Below are positions 32,671 through 44,334 of a stretch of DNA of 64,000 bases, piece after piece. The position numbers and the translations under genes were made by a program. The stretch spans positions 45,329,833 through 45,393,832 of the forward strand of contig NW_026622764.1 of the NCBI RefSeq assembly GCF_023065955.2. The letters run 5' to 3'. The first letter of the stretch is position 1. The number at the start of each line of letters is the position of its first letter. The notes below the pieces were generated by a model. That model made no database searches, was not told the DNA's origin, and saw only the letters and a program-made list of their open reading frames with translations. Source of the DNA: Ursus arctos. Lineage: Eukaryota; Chordata; Mammalia; Carnivora; Ursidae.

Positions 32671-33235
32671 GTGGATGTACAGAAGACTTGACTGTGTTTT
32701 TGAAGTCCAACAACATCATAGGAGGCGTCTCCCTCCTAGCTGGAGTGACAGCCTTAAACAATGGTAAAAGGCAAGGTCTCCTCCACCTGGTAGCATTTTT
32801 CTGGCTCACAGCACTTTCATTTTGTACAAAAATCTAGAACAAGTTTATTAGATGTGGAAGATGTGAAAAACAAATCCTCATCCAAGCTTTGCAATCATAG
32901 ATAAAATGGGAGCTAAAATTATTTACATATTTTCTCCCTAACTGTATGCTAATCAAAAAAACTGCAACAAGTTTGAAAGCAAAAGAAAAGTGTTCCAACC
33001 TATGCAAATATCCAAAATTATGGAAAAGAAGCTTGTAGGAATGCTACAAACTCAAGCTGGGACAGGGAGTAGAGAGGTTGACTAGAGATATCTTCCTCCT
33101 CAGCTGAACTCGGTAGATCTTTCAAATTTTGTTATTACAGTGACACCCTTTTATGCCCCCACTCCTTATAACGTATAATCATTAATTAAACATAAATCCA
33201 TTACTGGAGAAAAATGAAGAGTAGAAACATTTTAT
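32671..33235. other. Unassigned sequence
   Basis: No gene or repeat identified. An imperfect hairpin ('ggaggcgtctccctcctagctgg') lies near 32721-32743, of unknown meaning. Confidence 0.35.
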
Positions 33236-33239
33236 ATTC

Positions 33240-33385
33240 TTAAAGATGTGGGATGAATTTGCAAAATCCTAGCCTCAGTTTCTTCGTCCCAGGAAGGGGA
33301 CAACAGAACTCCCCAGTTCTTGTTTTCTGGGAATTAAGTGATACAGGACTTGAAAACTCAACATTGTGTCTGGCACATATCAATT
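33240..33385 (+). mobile_element. MIR fragment
   Basis: 'tagcctcagtttcttcgtcccaggaagggga', 'ggaattaagtgatacaggacttg', 'cattgtgtctggcacatat' follow the MIR 3' half in order. Confidence 0.6.
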
Positions 33386-33557
33386 TTCACACAAAAATTT
33401 TGTGACTACTAATCTATTACACATACTCTGTTATAATCAGAGCCAGTTTCATAGGCATGTAACCTGCGCCATCCCACAGGGAAACACAGTCAGAAAATCT
33501 TCCACGTGTGATTTAACGTTTTGCTGCCACAAAGTTCAAAGTCTTAATAATTTTTAA

Positions 33558-33759
33558 AGATTTATTTATTTATTTATTTGAGAGAGAGAGGGAGGAAAAG
33601 AGGGTGCAATGGAGAGGGGCAGAGGGAGAAAGAGAATCTCAAGCAGACTCCCCACTGAGCTGGAGCCCAAGGTGGGGCTTGATCTCAGGACCCTGAGATC
33701 ATGACCTGAGCCAAAATCAAGAGTCGGTCACTTAACTGACTGAGCCACCCAAGTGCCCC
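33558..33759 (-). mobile_element. Carnivore SINE, antisense
   Basis: TTTATTTATTTATTT tail complement, GAGAGAGAG purine tract, CTCCCCACTGAGCTGG, and the head complement GACTGAGCCACCCAAGTGCC at the right. Target duplications AATAATTTTTAAAGA flank it (from 33546 and from 33760), essentially perfect. Confidence 0.94.
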
Positions 33760-33774
33760 AATAATTTTTAAAGA

Positions 33775-35110
33775 AAGGGCTTCAAATTTTCATTTTGCCT
33801 TTAGCGTTACCAGTTATGTAGCTAGTGCTGGGCAGAATAAGGAATCACTTGACTTTGTCAACACAATTTGATTATTTTAACTTGTTACAGTATTGTAGAG
33901 TTACCAGTCTTCTATAATCCAGGATGAGTGATTTAGCTCCAATTAATGGAATTTATGGTTGCCGCTGTTCACATAATCTCTTTAAGATATGGAAATATGT
34001 AATATGTATAGAGTGTCTTCTGGATTCAATCTATTTTCAAAAGAGTACAGTCTTCACTTAGATCAAAATGATTTGGAATCATGCTGAAGATTTATGGCAT
34101 TTTTAGAAAATGACAATTTACAATTGATTCCATGGAATGATGTATGCTGAAAGCACTTTGTAATGCACATGGTGCTATGCTAAAAGTACTTGAATTATTT
34201 AATTAGTTAGGACATGAGGAAGGTTTATGCAATTTTTTATGGTAAAGCAGAATGCTTGCATATTAGCCATTATAGGAAGTCATAACTGTGCAAGCTTCTG
34301 CAAAGTCATAAAATTGGATTCTGATTAGTAATGAAATAATTATTCGTTGACTTTTGTCACTTAAAAAATGTCTACTACTGTATGTGTGTTTTTAAAACGC
34401 ACTTGTAAAAAGCAGAATTCAGTAAAGGGCAGAACTTCTTATCTGCCTCGTTTGAGTCGTAAAGGATCAAGAACAGATTTTTGAATTAGATCTGACAGAA
34501 ATTGATAGCAAGTACAGAAGAGAAGAGTGTTTAGTTCTGTTAGAAATCCATAGTAAACGATTTTTTAGGGGCTTCTTTCTAGGTCAGCACTTTACAAACT
34601 GTTTTTCAAAGTTCTAGTTAAAATGTGCTGCTAACATGATATTAAACGGTATTAATCTGAACATCTTTCAAATACATTCCAAACTCCATAGCTGTGAGTT
34701 GATGTGTATATCTCACAATTTTTTTTTTATTAATTCCTCAATGTGTATAAATTGTAAACAAGATGCAATGACATTTGGACAAATAACCTGAGTGACAACA
34801 ATTCTTTTGGCAATTAACAGAAATAAGTTACAGAAATTAAGCAAAAGCTGTTCACGAGTGCTAGTGTAAAAGGTGCTACTTCCTTAAAAGCAGAAGACGA
34901 TGGATGGATAAAAAACACTGCCACATGTCTTCCAGCATTTTTTGGCCAGTGTGCTGACAAGCAACAGGAATGCTAAAATATTAGTAAGTGAGTACTCAAC
35001 CCATGTGTTATGGTAGCAAACTGAACGGGTTAACTGATGTCGTAAAATGCGATAGGAGAGGAGGAAAGAAGGCATAGAATGGGCCGATGTTTACACTTTA
35101 CAACCAATTT
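33775..35110. other. Unassigned AT-rich sequence
   Basis: No gene. Some MIR-like text near 34140-34200 is too weak to call. Confidence 0.4.
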
Positions 35111-35127
35111 AAAGTAGACCCTTCTGT

Positions 35128-35277
35128 TAAATAGGTGATGGGGATTAAAGAGGGAGTTTGTCGTCATGAGCACCAGGCGTTGTATGAATCACTATACTGT
35201 ACACCTGAAACTAATCCTACACTGGATGTTAACTAACTAGAATTTAAATAAAAACTTAAAAAATAAAAAAAAATAAT
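35128..35277 (+). mobile_element. Carnivore L1, very short 3' end
   Basis: About 150 bases of L1 3'UTR: 'ggtgatggggattaaagaggg', 'catgagcaccaggcgttgtatgaatcac', 'ttaactaactagaatttaaataaaaactt', A-rich tail. Flanked by AAAGTAGACCCTTCTGT (35111-35127) and AAAGTACATCCTTCTGT (35278-35294), two mismatches. Severe 5' truncation, typical of L1. Confidence 0.9.
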
Positions 35278-35539
35278 AAAGTACATCCTTCTGTCTGAAA
35301 ATTGGCAAATGGCTAAACTTATAGTCAAAGAAAACCAAGATACAGGGACTGATTCAATTTTTTTTAAGTTTACCATATGACTGCTATATTCAAACTACAG
35401 GATAATGCGGTATGGAAGGTTAGGGTACTGGCTGAGAATAAAAAATGGATATGAAATATCAAAATCTTGAAAGGTTTTAAAAAACGAGGTGATTTTAAAC
35501 AAAAATGAAATCACACTAGTGCTTTAAAAAAGAGTAGTG

Positions 35540-36110
35540 TTCTTCCTATAGGTCCTGTATCATTATTTTAATTTTTAATTTATTCCCACTTTCCCCTCTC
35601 TCTGTCTTGACAAGGATATTGTTCTCCTTAAACTTGTAGCAATTGTTAATACACACAAAAGCTGATGGTTTTGCATATTTATTTTATATCCAGTCATCTA
35701 CTAAATGTTTTGTATTCATTTCAAACGATTTTTAATTGAGTCATTGAATATTTTATGTATGGAACCATACTAACTCAGAGCAAAAACATTATTTTTTATT
35801 CAATATTTACACTTTTCTGTTTTTCGTATCTTAGGCCATTGTCTACAAGATCTGAGGTATGAGTAGTCTACTTTCAACAGTCTTATCCCTGAATTGAATG
35901 GTAACTTTTTAAATACTTTGCTAGAGCTGTTGTCTTTCTTGTTTGTTTGTTTTGGTTAAGATTTCATCATGTTTAATTAGTTTCTATCCATTTCTATTTT
36001 CCTTAGTTTTTAAATTATTAGTGCTTGCTAACGTATACCCATTTTTTGGCTTCTCTTGATAAATCATATGATATTTTCCTCTAAGATATGTTGAATTTTT
36101 AGAGGATTCT
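35540..36110 (-). mobile_element. L1M ORF2 relic, antisense
   Basis: Antisense L1 ORF2 landmarks: 'tttatatccagtcatctactaaatg', 'catttcaaacgatttttaattgagtcattgaatattttatgtatgg', 'tttccttagtttttaaattattag'. Strongly diverged. Confidence 0.5.
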
Positions 36111-36369
36111 GATTAAAAACATTGCTCATTATATGGGAAAAATAAAGTTGAATCCCTGACTTTCATTATATACAAAAGTGTAATCTGGATGAGTTAATTA
36201 ATGTGAATGGTAATCATTTACAATGCAGAAAATATAAAACAATATTTTATAATTCTGGAACAAAGAAAAGCTACCTAAACAAAACTCATTTTTTAAGTTA
36301 AAAGTTAATCAATATGAATATAGCAAAATGACTTAGTGTAACGTGGTACATTACAGACCAAGTTGACAA

Positions 36370-36920
36370 ATAAGAAGCTGTTTGCAGTATTAAAGGCAAA
36401 TGAGGGATCTTTGTTATAGCCATTTTGGAAATAAATTTGGTACTATTTAGAGAAATAAAGTATACACGTATCTTACAGTTCAGCAATTCTAAACCTAGTT
36501 GTGTCCAAGAGAAACTCTTACAGAGATTACTAACTGTATCTACACAAAGCGGCTCATTGTAGGTTTGTCTATGCCAGTGAGGAATTAGAGGCAACTTAGT
36601 CATCTAACACTAGATGAATGGCTGGGAAAAGCACTGTGGTTTCTTAAAAAGGAATACACTGTAACAATTAAAAGCAGTGAACAGCATGAATAGGGCTTAA
36701 AATCATTACCGAGTTTTAAAAGTATAGAATACTAAAAGTGATTTCTAGAAAAAAGCAATTAAAACATTTAAAACAATACTATATTCTAACATATGCATCC
36801 AAATATATAACAGGTCACAACATATAAAAGGATTGTCAAGTGTATCCATGGTGGGCAGGAGGACCTGCTTAGCTTGAGATCAGGCATAGGGAGTGGATCT
36901 CTTCTACAAAGTTTGGAAAG
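36370..36920 (+). mobile_element. L1M ORF2 3' end relic
   Basis: Sense-strand text: 'agttcagcaattctaaacctagttgtgtccaagagaaactct', 'gatgaatggctgggaaaagcactgtggt', 'aaaaggaatacactgtaac', 'ggtgggcaggaggacctgc'. This is the order of the older L1 ORF2 C-terminal part (cccagcaattccactcctaggtatt ... gatgaatggataaacaaa). Dead. Confidence 0.55.
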
Positions 36921-36989
36921 AATTTTTATAAAAAGTATTTGGGTGCTCTTTATTTATTTGGTTGTGTATTTGAGGGGATTTAAAAAATA

Positions 36990-37620
36990 ATATCAATTTT
37001 ATAGAAACATTTACGGTATAAGGAACTCCCATATCTGCCATCTTCTATTATCCAGAATCCTCAATATTCAGAATTTTGCCATATTTTTCTATTATTCATT
37101 AGTCACAATGCCTCATCAACCTCTAGCACTTTAGGATATATTTTCTAAGGGGAACACCTTCCCACATCACTGTAATACAACCATCAATACCAAGAAATTA
37201 ACATCGATTTAATACTCAAATTTTGCTGATTGTCTTAACAATGGCCATTATAGACCTAGAATCTGACCCAAGATCATTTGTTGCATGTAATTGAAACATC
37301 TCTCTGGTCTCCTTCAACCAAGAAGAGTTCTCAGTTTTTCTTGCTTTCATAACTTTGACATTTTCTAAGAATATATAGACCAAAGGTTTTTTGACTATAT
37401 CTGAATTTGAGTTGCTCTGTTGTTTTCCGATGAGCATCTTCACGATATGCAAAGATGGTAGAGATACTGTAGAAATGGTGCTTTGTCCTTCTAGGAGTAT
37501 TTTATCAAGAGGCCCATTTGGGAAATGTCAACTATATCACTTAATTTCAAGGTGTATGCTAGCCTTCTCCACTGCTAAGTATTATCAGTTGGCATTCTAT
37601 TGAATTGAACTTAATATCGT
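36990..37620. mobile_element. Ancient LINE-related relic (shared with 61100-61800)
   Basis: 'cagaatcctcaatattcagaattttgccatattt', 'caccttcccacatcactgtaatac', 'atcaataccaagaaattaacatcgatttaata', 'ctgattgtcttaacaatggcc', 'catttgttgcatgtaattgaaacatctctctggtctcc', 'agttggcattct'. I recognise this as an old, widespread mammalian repeat, likely an L1M 3' region read antisense; family name unsure. Confidence 0.45.
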
Positions 37621-37678
37621 ATAACATTAATTCATTTGTACCTGATTCATTTACTTTTTTTTTCATATCACTAAGTGT

Positions 37679-38035
37679 TATGGGCTGAATTGTAGCCTTC
37701 CAGAAGTCCTAACCCCCAGTACCTCAGAATATGACTGTATTTGGAGACAGGATTTTTAGAGGTAGATAAGTTAAAATAAAGTCATTGTTATTGGGCTTAA
37801 TCCAATATAAGTCCCGCAGAGGGAAGAACATGTGAAGACACAAGGAGAAGATGGTCATCTACAAATAAAAGAGGGAAGTTTGAAACAGAGCCTTCCCTCA
37901 TGGCCCTCAGAAGGAATCAATTGTGCCAACAGCTTACTCTCAGACTTAAGCCTCCAGAACTGTGAGAAAATAAATTTAGGTTCTTTAAGTCACCCAGTCT
38001 CTGGTACTAATATAAAAAGACTCATGAATTAGCTT
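37679..38035 (+). mobile_element. MaLR LTR (MLT1A-like), nearly complete
   Basis: Starts TGTTATGGGCTGAATTGTAG and runs through 'gtcctaacccccagtacctcagaatatgactgtatttggagacagg', 'gggcttaatccaatataagtc', 'gaacatgtgaagacacaaggagaag', 'cctccagaactgtgagaaaataaattta', 'aagtcacccagtctctggtac'. This is a solo retrovirus-derived LTR with its polyadenylation signal. No internal viral sequence adjoins it. Confidence 0.88.
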
Positions 38036-38499
38036 ATAATATGTCATCAATATTTATCTTAATCTTTAAATATCTCAGATTTGATCAGTGGTAGCCTCTT
38101 AAAAGCTGGTTGCTGTGTTTTTGACATCTTCATTCATTGAATATTTTTTTAATTTGCAGCACAATAAGGTTTTTCAGACCCTTCTTATATGTTTCTTGAC
38201 TTGGACCTGAAAGTCCTAGTTCTTTCTAGTGAAGAAGATTGTTCAGAAACCATAATCCAAGCAATGGAATATTAGTATATTGCTATTCCCAGGACCTCCT
38301 TGTGGACAGGACAGCTAGGGAATATATTTATGTGTGTACATTGTCAGTTTCTTCTTATTTCTCTCTCCTTCTCTCTCTCATTACCTTGCCACACCCAGAA
38401 AAATATGCAGACATGTGTGCATGCACATGCCCCCCCACATATATATAGTTGTTTTTGATAAATATTATTTTCTTTATGAGAAATCATGGTGCTAATTTT

Positions 38500-38845
38500 G
38501 ATTGGCAGTTGCCAAGATGATCCCCAATGATCCCACCTGGTCCTTGGGTCCTCATTCCCACTGTCTTGGATCATTCACACTGGAGGATGCCAGTTTCCAT
38601 TTCACCAGAAAGCCCTGTGCAGAGGCCCACTTGAATGAGTTGGGATGGGATTTCTTCATCCTCTAATGGAGTACTCAGCCTGGACCACCAGCTTGGCTAC
38701 AACTTCACAACATACCCTGAGCCAGAGGCACCCAACTAAGCCATAATCAGATTTCTGACCTCCAGGAAGTGTAAGATAATAAAAACTCATTGTTTAAACC
38801 AAAAAGTGTTAGGGTGATTTTTCTGTGCATCAGTAGATAAGCACA
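38500..38845 (+). mobile_element. MaLR LTR relic (MLT1C/D-like)
   Basis: 'agccagaggcacccaactaagccataatcagatttctgacc', 'gaagtgtaagataataaaaactcattgtttaaac', 'ttagggtgatttttctgtgcatcagtagataa' match the 3' part of another MaLR LTR subfamily. A second solo LTR, only about 0.5 kb after the first. Confidence 0.65.
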
Positions 38846-38934
38846 CATCACTGGTGGTAAGGTCACCAGTTACCTCTTAATTGCAAGTATCTGGTGCATT
38901 CTTATTTAATTTGAATGTTCTACAATATAATATT

Positions 38935-39165
38935 TAAGTGTTTAAACTTGAAATTATACAATGATAGGTTGAATCTAAGCTCTGCTGTTTACTTGCAATG
39001 TTATCTTCTCTTTCTGTACCACATTTTGTTAATGTGTTAAATAAGGATAAAAATAGCAATGCCTAACTCATAGATTTTCATAACTTTAAATGAGATAATA
39101 CTTGTAAGTCATTTAATAACAATGTCTGGCACATAGCAATTGCATGATAAATATTCGTCATACCT
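38935..39165 (+). mobile_element. MIR SINE relic
   Basis: 'aggttgaatctaagctctgctgtttacttgcaatg', 'ataaggataaaaatagcaatgcctaactcatag', 'aaatgagataatacttgtaag', 'atgtctggcacatagcaattgcatgataaatatt'. Good MIR order. Confidence 0.8.
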
Positions 39166-39174
39166 ACCCTGTTA

Positions 39175-39500
39175 CTACTTGCCTCTTGAGATTGTCCTCA
39201 CCTTTTGCTCTTGTGACATAACTTCTTGGTTTCCTTCCTACCTCCGAGTGGCTTCTTATTCTTTTTTAAGATATTCCCCAGGAAGATTTCCTTGTCCCTT
39301 TTAATTTATCACTCAGAATAAGCTAACCATCTCTTGACTCACCTTGGATATTTCACAGATACTTTAAAATAAATGATTTTCTACCTTCAAATCTACTTGT
39401 CCTATATTCTCTATCATAATAAATATCTCAGTTATCTACTTGGAAAATCAAAGCATAAAAATGAGTTTTAATTTATCCAAGTCAGTTAATCAAGTATTTT
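39175..39500 (+). mobile_element. Possible L2 relic
   Basis: Pyrimidine-rich text ('ttgtcctcaccttttgctcttgtg', 'aagatttccttgtcccttttaatttatc') fits a decayed L2 3' region, weakly. Confidence 0.35.
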
Positions 39501-39554
39501 GATTACCAATTACATATGTAGTTCTAGAATTTTTTTTTTTTTAAGGAAAATGAT

Positions 39555-39790
39555 ATGGGTCTTATTCCTTTGAGAAACATACTGTCTTCTGAGTATACAG
39601 AGTGAGTAAATCATCAGTTAAGGTGATTTCAGTATGCCACAAAGCAAAATCCCAGTGAGTAGCAAGAAATGGGAGTATAAAAGCTGGTAGGCCCAAGTGA
39701 AAATGTCTTGGGCCACCTTTATATAATGTATTCAATGGGAAGACATTGAAAGACTATAATTATGTGATTGCAGAGATTTGATACAGCCTC
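39555..39790 (-). mobile_element. LINE-2 fragment, antisense
   Basis: 'tgggtcttattcctttgagaaacatactgtcttctgag', 'cagagtgagtaaatcatcag', 'tataatgtattcaatgggaagacattgaaagactata' follow antisense L2 order. Confidence 0.5.
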
Positions 39791-39839
39791 AGCTCTCCTT
39801 CAATCATAAATTAAAATTTTGCTAAGTCCCATTAGAAGT

Positions 39840-40360
39840 ATTTTCTCAGTATTCTTGCAATCAGTCTCTTTCTGTCCAACACCACTGTTACTTGTGTAAA
39901 TTCACCTTTATCACTTAATGCTGGAATTATTGCAGTCATCTTTTAATTGGTTTTAATTTTTAAATTTACTCATTCTCCTATAGAAAAGACTTCAATGACT
40001 GCTCAGATCCTGCAGGTTAAAAATCTAACTTACAGCTTACCTTCTACACAAGGAAGGCCCTTCATTATGCTCCTGCTTACTTCTACAGGAAGTAACTACT
40101 TCATCCACAGCAGTGACACAAGCTTTGCCAACAGCAATGAACTTCATGTTTTCTCTAGGGACCATACATTTCCATACTGCTATGGCTATAGATATTGTTA
40201 GTTTTGCTTGACATTTCCCTTTCCTACTCCATGTTTCATCTGCTTTTGTCCTTCAAGACCAGCCCCCACAGTAATCTCCCTTCTTAGTTACCTCCAGTTT
40301 TTCTCAGATGCTTCTGTCTACATTGAAATAGCACCCTTCTTATAATTAGAGTTGCACCTA
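39840..40360 (+). mobile_element. LINE-2 fragment
   Basis: 'caatcagtctctttctgtccaacaccactgttac', 'attattgcagtcatcttttaattgg', 'gaaggcccttcattatgctcctgc', 'tcctactccatgtttcatctgcttttgtccttcaagaccag', 'atgcttctgtctacattgaaatagcacc' fit sense L2. The 84-codon frame 39947-40201 in it is incidental. Confidence 0.5.
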
Positions 40361-40404
40361 CCTAGTGAAATTTCGGTGTTTTTAAGAATATTAGAATTAC
40401 CTGT

Positions 40405-41985
40405 AGTTATGTACTGCTCCATAACTAATTCCCCAGAGGTATAGTAGCTTAAAAAAGCAAAAGAAACAAAAACAAAAAGCCCCATTTATTTACCTCATAG
40501 TTTCTGTGGGTCAGGAATTCAGGAGCAGTTTAACCAAGTGATTCAGGCTCAGGGTCTCTTACAAGGCTGCAGGCAAGATGTAGGTTTGGACTGAAGTTAA
40601 CTGAAGGCATGGCTTGAGCAAGAGGATTCCCTTCTAACATGATTCACTTAATGTCTTTTTAATTCCTTATTTTTTAAAATTTAAGTTCTGGTTAGTTAAC
40701 ATATAGTGTAATATTAGTTTCAGGTGTACAATATAGTGATTCAACACTTCCATGCAACAAATGGTGTTCATCACAAGTGCCCTCCTTAATCCCCATCACT
40801 TATTCCACTTATCCCCTCCACCCACCTCTACTCTGGTAACCATTAGTTTGTTCTCTATAGTTAAGAGTATGTTTCTTGGTTTATCTCTCTTTCTCTTTTT
40901 TTTCCCTTTGCTCATTTGTTTTGTTTCTTAAATTCCACATATGAGCGAAATCATAGAGCATTCGTCTTTCTGTGACTGACTCATTTCACTTAGCATAATA
41001 CTCCCTAGCTCAAGTGGCAAGATTTCATTCTTTTTGATGGCTGAGTAATATTCCATTATACATACTGTATAATGTATTCTCTTCTTTATCCATTCATCTG
41101 TCAATGGACACTTGGACTACTTCCATAGTTTAGCTATTGTAGATAATGCTGCTATAGACATCAGGGTGCATCCCTTTGAATTAGTAGTTTTGTATTCTTG
41201 GTGTAAATACCTAACAGTGCAATTGCTAGATCATAGGGCAGTTCTATTTTTAACTTTTTGAGGAAACTCCATTCTATTTTCCAGAGTGATTGCACCAGTT
41301 TGCATTACCACCAACAGTGCAAGAGAGTTCCCTTTCTTCACATCCACACCAACACCTGTTGTTTCACCTGTGTTGTTGATTTTGGACATTTTGACAGGTG
41401 TGAGGTGATATCTCATTGTAGTTTTGATTCATTTCCTTTATGATCAGTGATGTTGAACATCTTTTCATGTGTCTGAAATGTCAGATGTTGGCCATCTGAA
41501 TGTCTTTTTTGGAAAAAAGTCCATCAACAAAACTAAAAGGTAGCTTATGGAATGTGAGAAAATATTTGTAAGTGACATATCTAATAAAGGGTTAGTATCC
41601 AAAATATACAAAGAACTTACGAAACAACACCCCAAAACAAATAATCTAATTAAAAAATGGGCAGAAGTCACTTAATGTCTTTCAAAAGGAGGTGTCACTT
41701 CCAGCTATAGACAGGAAACAAGTTCCTTGTGCTGTAGCCTTCTCCACAGTGATAACCTGAACATCCTCACTACACAGCAGTTGGCTTCCCCCAGAGCAAA
41801 TACTCTAAGGGTGAAGCCAATATTACAATGTTTTCTATGACCTAGACTTGGAAGTCACATTCTGTCCTTTCTTCAATATAGTTTTGGTTACACAGGTAAT
41901 CCCTATGCAATGGATACATAACTACACAGGGTCATAAATAGTGGGAAGTTAGGATTGTTGTGGACTATCATGAAGGGTATAAAAC
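40405..41985. mobile_element. Old unnamed ~0.5-kb repeat, split by an L1
   Basis: Left part 40405-40658: 'tactgctccataactaattccccagaggtatagtagctt', 'catagtttctgtgggtcaggaattcaggagcag', 'ggctcagggtctcttacaaggctgcaggcaagatg'. Right part 41683-41985: 'gcagttggcttcccccagagcaaatac', 'atgacctagacttggaagtcac'. I recognise this as a common mammalian interspersed repeat but cannot name the family. The L1 at 40659-41667 lies in its middle. Confidence 0.6.
40659..41667 (-). mobile_element. Carnivore L1 with 5' inversion (twin priming)
   Basis: 40659 to about 41518 is antisense L1: 3'UTR then the ORF2 3' end ('attccacatatgagcgaaatcatagag', 'ggctgagtaatattccattatac', 'ttttgaggaaactcc', 'gacaggtgtgaggtgatatctc'). 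From about 41520 to 41667 the strand flips to sense ORF2 ('ccatcaacaaaactaaaaggtagc', 'ctaataaagggttagtatccaaaatatacaaag', 'aattaaaaaatgggcagaag'). Perfect target duplication TCACTTAATGTCTTT at 40644-40658 and 41668-41682 shows a single insertion. Stops and indels interrupt ORF2. Confidence 0.93.
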
Positions 41986-44100
41986 TGAAAACCTTTAATA
42001 TTATGGAAGATTATATTACCCATGTAACAACATCTTAGAATACTCTAAATTATTCTAATTGTGGAAAGAGCCTCCTTGAAAATCTTTGAGTTCAAGGAGA
42101 TTCCAATTTAAGATAAGGGGGAGTAATTTTAAACATTATTAAGACTTTTATATGATATATGCATATATATGTCATACATATGTTTCATTTTTTACAATTG
42201 TATCTTAACTTGTGAGTAGTCAGATATTTAAAGAAAAACTTTATCTATCATAAAGAAAAAAGTGGTAAGAGGATGACATTTTCTTTCAAGTAGTTGTGTG
42301 GCCTTGGATCATCTCCTTAGATGATCTTCATTGAGCTCCAGCTTTGTCACCACTCAGCTGAGTAATATAACTAATTGTTTTTATATCTCATGAGACTATT
42401 GTGAGTGTAAAGAATATTACTGATGATAAGCAGCAATGAAAAGTTAAATGACTATGAAAAGGTAAGATGTCTTCATTGAGTGATTTGCAAACATGCCTCA
42501 TAAATGGTATTTGAATATTTGTAATTACCTAGCATGTGTTACATAAAAATATCAGCTAATATTTTATGACACTAACTTCAGGTGACCTTACCAAGGCATC
42601 TTCTTTTGCTACGAGATTAGTTCATCAAGGAGCTAGCTAGATTTACAATGCCACATGTAGAGATGATATTAATCTTTGGGTATCATTTATCTTTATGCGA
42701 GCTCAGTGCACCAATGCAAGTGATATGGGAATAAAACTGGAAATATGTATAAAAATTTTCATCTGTGTATCTACAAACCACAGTATTTTTTAAAGCCTTA
42801 ATATTTTAGTGGTATTAATCTATTTTAAAATGTAAAATGACAGACAAAAGACAGCCATAGAGTGATTCCTGGTTCTCGATAAAGCAAGATTTTGATTCTG
42901 TAAAAGTTAAATTTGTGAATACTCTTCCAAGAAAAAATAAAGTTATTGATTTGTAAGTTTTAGGGTATCCAAAACTGGCACTATCTCAGAGCACAGGCAA
43001 GTAGCTTTCAGAGGGAACTCAAAGCAATAGCACTAGCTATGTCCAAAAACCTATTCACAGTTGTAGTGTGGACCTGGATTGAAGTTGTTCTCCTCTCTGA
43101 AATCATGTATAATCTAGAAGAAGGTTTGGGCCTACAAAGTATCACTTCTAGAAACTATTTTGGAATTCATTTCACAAAGTATATAATGATTTGTTGTTAA
43201 ACATCATTTTTAATGATTTATCACTGGTCACTTAATTTGTTTTTCCTTTAATTTTGTTTAGAGCAAAAAGTAAGAAACCACTTGATTTATACCCTTAATT
43301 TGAGTCACTGTGGTTTTAAGCTTATGAAATTTTGGAAATTTTTAAATATGGAATTTGTACACTGTAGTTTGCAACTTTAAAGAAGAAGTTAATAGAGCAA
43401 TGTCATCTGTTCAAATTTTCAGTGTTTTATTCAAATACTGAAGGTCTCTGTTAAAAAAAGCCATCACAAGCCCTGATGTGCCTGATACAGAAATTGCAAC
43501 ACAAACAAGGAGTATTATCAACACAGAAATCTATAACATGTGTCATTGGCTTAGGAGCCCTGCTGTGGGTGACAAGGAAACATGGAAAGAAAGTGATTTA
43601 GTTTATGCAGTGGTGAAATAATTATTAACAAGTCCCCCGTCACAACTTGGAAGGCAGATCATGTTGACATAGGGAAGAAGGCTGGGAAATAGAATGTGAG
43701 TAGGTGTCATTGGGTGGACTTTACAAGATCTGAAAAGAAAGAGAAAATTTCAGGAAGAACAAAACATTTCCAAGTTAAAAAGCACAAAAGTAGAAAAGAC
43801 TTGGAATTAAAAAAAATCCAACTATATCTCCATGCCAAACAGTGAGCTATCAAATTGAAAATTTTACAAAATTCTGCTTCGAGGCAGAAACCAAAACAAT
43901 GTTTGCCCTTTTACTCATCATTCAAACTCCTTGAGTGATTCATTGTAAATCTTTTCATTTGGACAAAATGGCTCTGGAGAAAGAGAGAAAAGCTTAACAT
44001 GAAAGCTGAACAGTATGATGCACCTGTAATTATTTTGAGAGCAGGAAAGTGAGAGCTTTGGGGATGGTGAAGGAGAGAATGCAGGGAAATAGAACAAATT
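41986..44100. other. Mostly unassigned sequence
   Basis: A weak MIR-like core ('gtagttgtgtggccttggatcatctcc') lies at 42285-42440. Otherwise no gene or repeat recognised. Confidence 0.4.
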
Positions 44101-44117
44101 TAAGAAGTATATCCATA

Positions 44118-44318
44118 GGGGCGCCTGGGTGGCGCAGTCATTGAGCGTCTGCCTTCAGCTCAGGGCGTGATCCCGGCGTTCTGGGATCGAGCCCCACATC
44201 AGGCTCCTCTACTATGAGCCTGCTTCTTCCTCTCCCACTCCCCCTGCTCGTGTTCCCTCTCTCGCTGGCTGTCTCTGTCTCTGTTAAATAAATAAATACA
44301 ATCTTTAAAAAAGAAAAA
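44118..44318 (+). mobile_element. Young carnivore SINE (SINEC1-like)
   Basis: Head GGGGCGCCTGGGTGGCGCAG with CpGs still intact, GGGATCGAGCCCCACATCAG B-box, full CT-rich middle and AAATAAATAAATACAATCTTT tail. Target duplication AAGAAGTATATCCATA at 44102-44117 (A at the left edge may belong to the flank) and 44319-44334 is perfect over 16 bases. The cleanest and apparently most recent SINE in the window. The overlapping minus-strand frames are shadows of it. Confidence 0.96.
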
Positions 44319-44334
44319 AAGAAGTATATCCATA

